Assembly: GCF_002086155.1 (NCBI RefSeq)
Contig: NZ_MVHE01000050.1
Coordinates: 1 to 39,703, forward strand
Source of the DNA: Mycobacterium angelicum
GTDB taxonomy: Bacteria; Actinomycetota; Actinomycetes; Mycobacteriales; Mycobacteriaceae
Length of the DNA stretch: 39,703 nt
Reading direction: 5' to 3'
Shown here: positions 33,968-39,703 of the stretch, one piece after another
How positions within the stretch are numbered: the first letter of the stretch is position 1
How the letters are laid out: each line of letters starts with the position of its first letter
Made by a program: the position numbers and the translations under genes
Notes under the pieces: model-generated
What the model was told of the DNA's origin: nothing
What the model saw: only the letters and a program-made list of their open reading frames with translations
The model's database searches: none

Positions 33968-35335
33968 ATTTCACGACTCGATACCGACGGGTTTGGGGAG
34001 GACGGGCTCGAGCAGGATCGCGAGGACATTCTCGCGGCCGTTCGCGGCTACGCGAAGCGCAAGCTGGCGACATCAGAGTTCATCCCCGGCACTACGCCGG
34101 TCCCCGTGTCGGGCAAGGTGCTCGATCCGGAGGATTTCGCCGCACTCGTCGACGCATGTTTAGACGGCTGGTTGACCGCCGGGCGGTTCCATCCACTCTT
34201 CGAGCGCGCGCTCGCCCGCTACGTCGGTGCCCGCGACTCGGTGTTCGTCAACAGCGGATCCAGTGCCAACCTGTGCGCGTTGAGTGCCCTGACCAGCCCA
34301 AAGCTGGGTAGTTACAAGAAGAGGTTCGGAAAGCGCCCGCTCGAGCCCGGTGACGAGGTGCTGACGGTGGCGGCGGGATTCCCCACCACCGTCAACCCGA
34401 TCATTCAGAACGGGCTGCGGCCGGTCGTCGTCGACATCGAACTGGGCACCTACGACGCAATCTCCGAGCGGCTCCGCGAAGCCGTCGGGCCCCAGACGCG
34501 CGCGATCATGATGGCCCACACCCTCGGCAACCCCTTCGACCTCGACACGGTCCTGGAGTTGTGCGACAAGCATGGCCTGTGGCTGGTCGAGGACTCGTGC
34601 GACGCGCTTGGCTCGACCTACGACGGCAAACGCACCGGCAGTTTCGGCGATACCGCGACGGTGAGCTTCTACCCCGCTCACCACATCACGACCGGCGAGG
34701 GTGGTGCCGTCTTCGTCAAGTCGGCGCTAATCCGCAAGCAAGTCGAATCGTTCCGCGACTGGGGCCGGGACTGCTACTGCGCGCCCGGGGACGCCGACAC
34801 CTGCCATAAGCGGTTCGAATGGCAACTCGGCGACCTGCCCAAGGGCTACGACCACAAGTACATCTACAGCCACATCGGCTACAACCTGAAAGCCACCGAC
34901 ATGCAGGCCGCCATCGGGCTGTCCCAGCTGACCAAGCTGGACGGATTCGTGCAGGCCCGCAAGGATAACTTCGCCTATCTGACCTCGCGGCTGTCAGGCA
35001 CCGAAGGGCTGATCCTGCCGGTCGCCACACCCAAGTCGGACCCGTCCTGGTTCGGTTACCCGATCACTCTGGATCCCGAGCATCCGGTGGACCGCACCAA
35101 GTTCATGCAGTTCCTCGACGAGCGCAAGATCGGCTTCCGGCAGTTGTTCGCGGGCAATCTTCTCAAGCAGCCGGCCTACCGAGACGTCGAGTTCAGAGTC
35201 GTGGGCGACTTGACCAACACCGACATCGTGATGAACCGGACGTTCTGGGTGGGCACCTACCCGGGGCTGACTCAGCCGATGCTCGACTTCATGGCGGACT
35301 CCATCCGCGAGTACATGGCTGAAGCCGCGCGATAA
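33968..35335 (+). CDS. rfbH: CDP-4-keto-6-deoxyglucose-3-dehydrase (E1)
   Basis: PMP and [2Fe-2S] enzyme that removes the C3 hydroxyl of CDP-4-keto-6-deoxyglucose, working with an E3-type reductase. From ATT 33968 it has 455 residues (E. coli/Salmonella type RfbH is about 437). The usual PLP lysine is replaced by His in FYPAHHITTGEGG, the hallmark of this family. The iron-sulfur pattern Cys-x57-Cys-x-Cys-x7-Cys is exact: EDSC, then DCYCAPGDADTC. Other motifs are GSSANLCALSALTSPKLG, VAAGFPTTVNPIIQNG and SWFGYPITL. The segment before GTG 34106 (EDILAAVRGYAKRKL, FIPGTTPVPVSGKVL) matches the normal RfbH N-terminus, so the GTG would truncate the protein. No E3 reductase gene is in the window. rfbG starts 3 bases after the stop codon. 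Confidence 0.92.
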   Translation: MSRLDTDGFGEDGLEQDREDILAAVRGYAKRKLATSEFIPGTTPVPVSGKVLDPEDFAALVDACLDGWLTAGRFHPLFERALARYVGARDSVFVNSGSSANLCALSALTSPKLGSYKKRFGKRPLEPGDEVLTVAAGFPTTVNPIIQNGLRPVVVDIELGTYDAISERLREAVGPQTRAIMMAHTLGNPFDLDTVLELCDKHGLWLVEDSCDALGSTYDGKRTGSFGDTATVSFYPAHHITTGEGGAVFVKSALIRKQVESFRDWGRDCYCAPGDADTCHKRFEWQLGDLPKGYDHKYIYSHIGYNLKATDMQAAIGLSQLTKLDGFVQARKDNFAYLTSRLSGTEGLILPVATPKSDPSWFGYPITLDPEHPVDRTKFMQFLDERKIGFRQLFAGNLLKQPAYRDVEFRVVGDLTNTDIVMNRTFWVGTYPGLTQPMLDFMADSIREYMAEAAR

Positions 35336-35337
35336 CC

Positions 35338-36351
35338 GTGCACTACCTGATCACCGGCCATACCGGCTTCAAGGGGCCCTGGCTCACGCTGCTCCTGCTC
35401 GGCCGCGGACACCGGGTGTCGGGTTTGGCCCTCGACCCGGATGAGGACGGCCTGTTCAAGCGGGCAGGTCTGGCCGACCAGCTTGTCGCCGATTTCCGGG
35501 TCGATATCCGCGACTCCGAGGCCACCAAGGCAGCGGTCGAGGCGGCCGCCCCCGATGTGGTGGTGCACATGGCGGCCCAGTCGTTGGTCCGCGAGTCTTA
35601 CCGCGATCCGCGGTACACCTACGAGACCAACGCCATGGGCACACTCAACGTGCTCGATGCCGTCGCCGCCACCCCGTCGGTACGGGCGCACGTCGTCATC
35701 ACCACCGACAAGGTGTACCGCAACGTCAATCAGGAAGCCGGTTACGTCGAGACGGACCCGCTCGGTGGCGACGACCCGTACAGCGCCTCCAAGGCAATGG
35801 CCGATCTGCTCACTCAGTCCTGGGTTCGCAGCTTCCCGGGCATTCCCACCGCAATTGCCCGGGGCGGCAACGTCATTGGCGGCGGCGACGTCAGTCGCGA
35901 CCGGCTGCTGCCAGACCTGGTGGCCGCCTACGCGAACGGCCGGGCGCCGCTGCTGCGCTTCCCCAGCGCGGTGCGGCCGTGGCAGCACGTCCTCGACTGT
36001 CTCAACGGCTATCTCACGCTGGCCGACGCTTTGTTGGCGAATTCCGGTCTGGGCCAGTGGAACTTCGGTCCCGGGCGCGACAGCTTCGTCGAGGTGGGTC
36101 AGGTCGCCACCCTGGCGGCAGAGCTGTGGGGCGGCGGAGCGCATTGGGACCGCCAACCCGGAGACCATCCCCACGAGGCGAACCTGCTGGCCCTCGACGC
36201 CGGTAAGGCGCAGCGCGAATTGGGCTGGCGCAACCGGCTCGGCTTCCGCGATGCCGTTGCCTGGACGATCGATTGGGAACGACGGGTGCACGCCGGCGCC
36301 GACCCGCTCGCGGTAACCCAACAGCAGATCAGCGCATTCGAAGACCTCTGA
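35338..36351 (+). CDS. rfbG: CDP-glucose 4,6-dehydratase
   Basis: Converts CDP-D-glucose to CDP-4-keto-6-deoxy-D-glucose, the substrate of RfbH. 337 residues, about 20 shorter than typical RfbG. NAD-binding LITGHTGFKGPWLTLLLL (the FKG form is typical of RfbG), then HMAAQSLVRESYRDPRYTYETN, VVITTDKVYRN (catalytic Thr-Asp), DPYSASKAMADLL (Tyr-x3-Lys), ARGGNVIGGGDVSRDRLLPD and RPWQHVLDCLNGYL, all strongly conserved in this family. GTG 35338 lies two bases after the rfbH stop. Its own stop shares one base with the next ATG (TGATG). Gene order is rfbF opposite to rfbH-rfbG, so the set is split over two transcripts. Confidence 0.95.
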   Translation: MHYLITGHTGFKGPWLTLLLLGRGHRVSGLALDPDEDGLFKRAGLADQLVADFRVDIRDSEATKAAVEAAAPDVVVHMAAQSLVRESYRDPRYTYETNAMGTLNVLDAVAATPSVRAHVVITTDKVYRNVNQEAGYVETDPLGGDDPYSASKAMADLLTQSWVRSFPGIPTAIARGGNVIGGGDVSRDRLLPDLVAAYANGRAPLLRFPSAVRPWQHVLDCLNGYLTLADALLANSGLGQWNFGPGRDSFVEVGQVATLAAELWGGGAHWDRQPGDHPHEANLLALDAGKAQRELGWRNRLGFRDAVAWTIDWERRVHAGADPLAVTQQQISAFEDL

Positions 36352-36842
36352 TGACCGAATTCGACCTGCCACCGGAACCGGCTCCGCCGGGGCCGTTGAT
36401 CCGGCTCGTCCACGACCAGCGCGTGGCGTTTCTTGTGGTCGGAGTGATTAACACCATCGTCGGGTTCGCTCTGTTCATCGCCTGCTCGGTGACTGTCGGT
36501 CACGTCGTCGACCACCGGTTCGGCAAAGTCGCCGGATCGCTGGTGACTCTCGGTATCGCGCACATACTGGCCGTGCTGTCCGCCTTCGTATTGCACCGGC
36601 GCTTCGTGTTCCACGTCCGCGGCCACGTGCTGCGCGACCTCATGCGCTTCTGGAGCGTCTACCTCACTGCGCTCGCCATCAACGCGGTCTTGTTACCTGT
36701 GCTGGTCGAGCTGGGCATGAACCGCGTCGTCGGGCAGGCGATCATCGTGGCGGCCACCACGCTGTTGAGCTACTTCGGCCACCGGCACTTCTCATTTCGG
36801 CGCAGCGCGACAGAGTCCGAAGATGAGAAACTCAGCAGCTAA
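36351..36842 (+). CDS. GtrA-family membrane protein
   Basis: Small membrane protein of 163 residues with four predicted helices: VAFLVVGVINTIVGFALFIACSV, AGSLVTLGIAHILAVLSAFVL, FWSVYLTALAINAVLLPVLV and GQAIIVAATTLLSYFGHRHFSF. The GVxNTxVGF opening, HRRFVFH and the FGHRHFSFR end are typical of GtrA/DPMS3-like proteins, which are thought to flip polyprenyl-phosphate-linked sugars. Start ATG shares its A with the rfbG stop, so it is translationally coupled to rfbG. With the GtrB-like transferase at 32097 and the polytopic protein at 36870 it would complete a three-part system for glycosylation on the outer face of the membrane. Confidence 0.88.
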   Translation: MTEFDLPPEPAPPGPLIRLVHDQRVAFLVVGVINTIVGFALFIACSVTVGHVVDHRFGKVAGSLVTLGIAHILAVLSAFVLHRRFVFHVRGHVLRDLMRFWSVYLTALAINAVLLPVLVELGMNRVVGQAIIVAATTLLSYFGHRHFSFRRSATESEDEKLSS

Positions 36843-36869
36843 GCGCTCTTGATCGGGAAGTTCGAAACG

Positions 36870-38777
36870 CTACCGCGTTTGAATCAATATCCATTTGTTG
36901 TCCCACAACTCACCCCACTGCTCGCGGGAGCCGTAGTCACTGGTGTAAGCAACGTGCCACTTTCCTTCGTCAAGCTTCTGCTGAATAAGCTGGTCCAGGT
37001 ATCGCTGCTGTAGCGGATTGCCCTGGTTGTACACCTTTTCGTGCAACCGGAGGGTCGTCAGCTGACGCTGGTAAAGAATCCACTTCGGCGGCGAACTCTG
37101 CAATTCGTCCATCAACCCCTGGATGGTTTCCCTGCTTGTCGTATCGAAGAACGTCTGCACATAGCCATGCCAGGGCGGTATGGAGCAGAAGAAGTTTCCG
37201 CCCGGGAATGGTATTGACAACAACTCATCCTCGGTACCGCGCTCGCGCATTGTCTGGCAGAGCGGTTGAATCATCTGCAGCAGATCGCGATGGATGATCA
37301 TCGGACCGTACTCCGGATGCTGATACCAGACGCGGTTCGAGAACATCGCTTCTTCACGGTAGGTATGCCAGTGGTAAGGCTCTTTGAAGCGGTTGACGAC
37401 CGTGCAAAGTACCAGCAGGACGGCTAGCGCGACCATGACGTCGCGGGGCCGCTGCGCCTTTATCCGGAATGGTGAACAGATAGCGAGAACCACGATAAGG
37501 ACACCCACAGCGCCAAGAATGTTGCTGTAATGCGTTCCGCCCGAGGAAAGCGATCCCGAAGCCATCTGCCCGAGCGGTATTAATAGCAGAATTTCTCGCC
37601 GGTCCCACCCCGTGGCCCGATCCCGGTAGAACAACCAGAAAATGAATCTTGCCAACACCCAGATGCCGGCCGCGTAAGCCAGCAAGACCATGAGACCCGC
37701 CACGCTCTTCGATGACGAGTTATCAACAAAGAGGCCCATCGTGTGGATTTGAACCACAAACATAACGAGCCCGAGGATAGCCAATGCAAATTCCCACCAG
37801 CCGCGCTTGCGGATGAGCGGGAAAACCAGGAACGCCATGATCACCGCGGCGAAGACCGCATGGAAAGCCACCCATATCGGCACCCCATCGGTCAGCCACA
37901 CAATGGTGTTCCAGGGCAGCAGCAGCGGTTGCGCGAACAGGGTGCCTCCGGAGCCCTTGATACCCGCCGCCTTGAAGATCGAATTCATTGCGTAGTCGTA
38001 CAAGGAATCCCCGGTAAGGAATACGACGAGCACCAGGGTCAGGGCCGTGGTCACAGAGAACAGCAGCAGCGACCATAGTTTCTTCGAAGGGGCTAAACAA
38101 ACGATCGCGAGGAACACACCGGCGAATAGAGCGCCACCATCATTGAGCCGGGTGGTCAACGTCAGCCCGGAAAGCACGCCCAGGATCCCCACCAGTATCA
38201 GGGTCCGACGCACGCTTTCTGATTTCCTGAGTGACAGCAGAACTAGCAGGGAGTAGAGCACAAAGGAATCGGCTACCACGTGGTAGTCGTTGAACACGTA
38301 CGCCTCATTGGCAATGGAAATGAAAAAGGCGCAGGCGAGCATGATTCCCTTGCGCGCGTCCGACATGTTCGATTGCCGGACCAGCAGCAGAAGCGCCAGA
38401 CAATACGCTATGAGGTGCAGAACCGCCGGAATTTTCGAAACCAGCCATCCCTTGCCCAGCACTGCCATGAACGCGCTGGTCTCGAGCACATACAACGGTT
38501 GCAGCGCCAAATGCATATCGGCGTAGAGGCGTTTCCCGCTGTCCAGGAAATAGCTATACCAATACCAAACACCGTCGTCCGCGGGCTCAGTGTTGGCGAT
38601 CAGCGCCAACCCGAAGAGAACGCAGAAGATGAAGGCTAGATTCTGCCAGAGGTTGCTTCGGTCGAAAACGGGGCGGAAACGCTGACTAAGCGTCTGTGCG
38701 GGCTCCGATTGGTCGGCAACTGAGCCGTATCCCTTAACCGTCGACACTGCACCCTGCAGCGCATATATCTGCCTCAA
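36870..38777 (-). CDS. Polytopic membrane protein, probable GT-C glycosyltransferase
   Basis: Integral membrane protein of about 635 residues with some eleven to thirteen helices (for example LAFIFCVLFGLALIAN, GIMLACAFFISIANEAYVF, SLLLFSVTTALTLVLVVFL, FALAILGLVMFVVQIHTM) and a soluble C-terminal domain of about 150 residues. An acidic pair follows the first helix (EPADDGVWYWYSYFLD), as in GT-C transferases that use polyprenyl-phosphate sugars. I do not recognise a named family member. TTG 38777 is preferred because GGGGGAG lies 6 bases upstream; an in-frame ATG at 38804 is possible. Local base composition is low: a hand count of 38281-38340 gives 31 G+C in 60, against 45 in 60 for PKS positions 10561-10620, hinting at acquisition from elsewhere. 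Its stop is convergent with gtrA, 27 bp apart. Confidence 0.8.
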   Translation of the reverse strand: MRQIYALQGAVSTVKGYGSVADQSEPAQTLSQRFRPVFDRSNLWQNLAFIFCVLFGLALIANTEPADDGVWYWYSYFLDSGKRLYADMHLALQPLYVLETSAFMAVLGKGWLVSKIPAVLHLIAYCLALLLLVRQSNMSDARKGIMLACAFFISIANEAYVFNDYHVVADSFVLYSLLVLLSLRKSESVRRTLILVGILGVLSGLTLTTRLNDGGALFAGVFLAIVCLAPSKKLWSLLLFSVTTALTLVLVVFLTGDSLYDYAMNSIFKAAGIKGSGGTLFAQPLLLPWNTIVWLTDGVPIWVAFHAVFAAVIMAFLVFPLIRKRGWWEFALAILGLVMFVVQIHTMGLFVDNSSSKSVAGLMVLLAYAAGIWVLARFIFWLFYRDRATGWDRREILLLIPLGQMASGSLSSGGTHYSNILGAVGVLIVVLAICSPFRIKAQRPRDVMVALAVLLVLCTVVNRFKEPYHWHTYREEAMFSNRVWYQHPEYGPMIIHRDLLQMIQPLCQTMRERGTEDELLSIPFPGGNFFCSIPPWHGYVQTFFDTTSRETIQGLMDELQSSPPKWILYQRQLTTLRLHEKVYNQGNPLQQRYLDQLIQQKLDEGKWHVAYTSDYGSREQWGELWDNKWILIQTR

Positions 38778-38893
38778 TGCGCACTCCCCCTTACTCGACA
38801 ACACGGCACCGAGAGAGCGGCACCCCAGCTAGCCGCCCGGCAGTTTGACCCAGTGTCGTTCGTTCCCACAGTGGAGTCGTCGACAAATGCGCA

Positions 38894-38907
38894 CGGTTAG
38901 CTAACCG
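38894..38907. promoter_or_regulatory. 14-bp perfect palindrome upstream of the GT-C-like gene
   Basis: CGGTTAGCTAACCG is a perfect palindrome located about 117 bases upstream of the TTG start at 38777, in a region without genes. Size and symmetry fit a dimeric regulator's operator. No regulator can be named. Confidence 0.4.
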
Positions 38908-38922
38908 CCTGCCGGTTCACCA

Positions 38923-38951
38923 CACCCGCGAGCCACCTCCTGCTCGCGGTG
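38923..38951 (-). terminator. Stem-loop between two minus-strand membrane-protein genes
   Basis: Ten base pairs with one bulged base: CACC(C)GCGAGC pairs with GCTCGCGGTG around an 8-base loop. It lies 66 bases beyond the stop of the gene at the right edge and before the GT-C-like gene, as expected for a terminator. No U-tract is visible. Confidence 0.5.
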
Positions 38952-38994
38952 CTATGAACCTGGCTCTCCCTGCCCGCACGAAGTTTCGCAGATT

Positions 38995-39008
38995 ACACCG
39001 GCCGGTGT
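38995..39008. repeat. 14-bp perfect palindrome after the right-edge gene
   Basis: ACACCGGCCGGTGT is a perfect palindrome 8 bases past the stop codon at 39017. As RNA it could form a 5-bp stem with a 4-base loop, adding to the stem-loop at 38923-38951; as DNA it could be a protein-binding site. Neither role is shown by the sequence. Confidence 0.35.
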
Positions 39009-39016
39009 GGCGAAAA

Positions 39017-39703
39017 TTACGTCATAAGTTTCGATGAATTTGGAATATCTGCGCCAGAATCCCCGGGATCCTCGGGGCCCTGGTCGCTGAGCGGCGACGA
39101 AACCGGGCGCCGAGCGTAGGAGACGAGAATCGCCGCGCAGGTGACCAGCCAAAGGATCGGCGCAAGGAACACCGTCGTCACGACGACGGACCTGGTCAGT
39201 GACCCGGTCGCGCCGAACTGGCCCGTTATGTCTCCCACCTCTATAGGCGGGCTGGGTAGCGCAATATGGGCGATGCTCAGTGCCACAGCCAGGCTCAGGC
39301 AGACGCCCAGCGCACGCCGGCGATCGCCGTCGGCGGTGAATCTGTCGAAAATCCCGGTTCCCGGCGGCCCGTCCGGATCCCGGACCAGCACCGCGGCGAT
39401 TGGCAAGACGAACACCAGATAGTAGGGCTGGCTCAACGCCGGCGACAGAGACGCCGTCGCCAGCAGCAAGATACCGGCCATCACAGCCGGAATGCGTCGT
39501 CCGAGAACCAGAACCGCCACGACGACTATCAACAGGACGCCGTATCCCAGCATCGATCGGGGTCCGGCAAGAAAGCCGTCGGGCAACTTGCCCCCCGACT
39601 CGCCGGACTTGATGCTGTCGGGAATCAGCAGAAGCGCCTTGCCGAAGGACACGTTCAAGTTCGCGGTAAGCGCTTTGAACGTCGCATCGCCGCTGCCGCT
39701 GCC
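39017..39703 (-). CDS. Polytopic membrane protein, 3' part (GT87/DUF2029-like)
   Basis: The minus frame is open from the right edge to a stop at 39017, giving about 228 C-terminal residues; the start lies outside the window. At least five hydrophobic helices are seen: MLGYGVLLIVVVAVLVLG, IPAVMAGILLLATASLSPAL, YYLVFVLPIAAVLV, ALGVCLSLAVALSIAHIAL and TTVFLAPILWLVTCAAILVS. SQPYYLVFVLPI and the helix spacing recall mycobacterial GT87 (GT-C) alpha-mannosyltransferase-like proteins, and the flanking GSGDATFKALTANLNVSFG fits that picture. The C-terminal 30 residues are polar. Function beyond a probable membrane glycosyltransferase cannot be claimed from a fragment. Confidence 0.7.
   Translation of the reverse strand, partial: GSGSGDATFKALTANLNVSFGKALLLIPDSIKSGESGGKLPDGFLAGPRSMLGYGVLLIVVVAVLVLGRRIPAVMAGILLLATASLSPALSQPYYLVFVLPIAAVLVRDPDGPPGTGIFDRFTADGDRRRALGVCLSLAVALSIAHIALPSPPIEVGDITGQFGATGSLTRSVVVTTVFLAPILWLVTCAAILVSYARRPVSSPLSDQGPEDPGDSGADIPNSSKLMT

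Noticed and set aside
34106..35335. GTG 34106 as the rfbH start.
   Set aside because: It removes the conserved N-terminal arm and has no well-placed ribosome-binding sequence, while AGGAG sits 5 bases before ATT 33968.
1..39703. tRNA, rRNA, CRISPR arrays, insertion sequences or phage attachment sites.
   Set aside because: None was recognised on reading both strands. No transposase or integrase motif and no regularly spaced repeats were seen.

Overview
The window is a lipooligosaccharide (LOS) type cell-surface glycolipid locus from a mycobacterium, most likely a slow grower of the M. kansasii / M. gastri / M. marinum / M. canettii kind. High GC, GTG starts, Mas/Pks5-type polyketide synthases, an MmpL transporter, a FadD fatty acyl-AMP ligase and a Sap/GAP-type membrane protein support this. 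As I recall the M. tuberculosis map, the order pks5, glycosyltransferase, mmpL12, convergent fadD25, then glycosyltransferases and the Sap-like protein resembles its decayed Rv1517-Rv1527 region. gmdA-epiA with a FkbM methyltransferase resemble Rv1511-Rv1513. No database search was run; families are assigned by reading the translations.

Layout. (1) 1-11252: two divergent paralogous Mas-like PKS genes. The minus-strand copy runs off the left edge. They share a 570 bp intergenic region containing a large imperfect inverted repeat, and their acyltransferase coding segments are almost identical. (2) 11290-17946: a GT1 glycosyltransferase, MmpL12-like transporter and convergent FadD25-like ligase, for lipid activation and export. 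(3) 18179-19699: tandem TetR paralogues. (4) 19743-22256, minus: two glycosyltransferases and a Sap/GAP-like protein. (5) 22479-26864, plus: GDP-mannose 4,6-dehydratase, GDP-fucose synthase type epimerase/reductase, FkbM methyltransferase, GT2 glycosyltransferase and a sugar SDR, tightly coupled. (6) 33814 down to 26877, minus: CDP-glucose synthase (rfbF), a DPM1/GtrB-like transferase, a NeuB-SAF-cupin fusion, a YerE/acetolactate-synthase-like ThDP enzyme, a HAD phosphatase and a zinc-binding methyltransferase. (7) 33968-36842, plus: rfbH (apparently starting at ATT), rfbG and a GtrA-like flippase. (8) 38777 down to 36870, minus: a polytopic membrane protein, probably a GT-C transferase. At the right edge is the 3' part of another polytopic membrane protein.

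Working model. RfbF-RfbG-RfbH would make CDP-4-keto-3,6-dideoxyglucose. The NeuB-like enzyme would condense phosphoenolpyruvate with an aldose to give a 2-keto-3-deoxy acid. The ThDP enzyme would decarboxylate that acid and attach the remaining chain to C4 of the keto sugar. This would give a C4-branched 3,6-dideoxy-xylo-hexose whose side chain lacks oxygen at C2'. That is the pattern I recall for the M. gastri LOS sugar (a 1,3-dimethoxy-4,5,6,7-tetrahydroxyheptyl branch) and for caryophyllose in M. marinum. The HAD phosphatase, SDR and methyltransferases could finish the sugar, and the GtrB/GtrA/GT-C set could add a sugar outside the membrane. The enzyme families are read from sequence; linking them into one carbon-carbon ligation route is inference.
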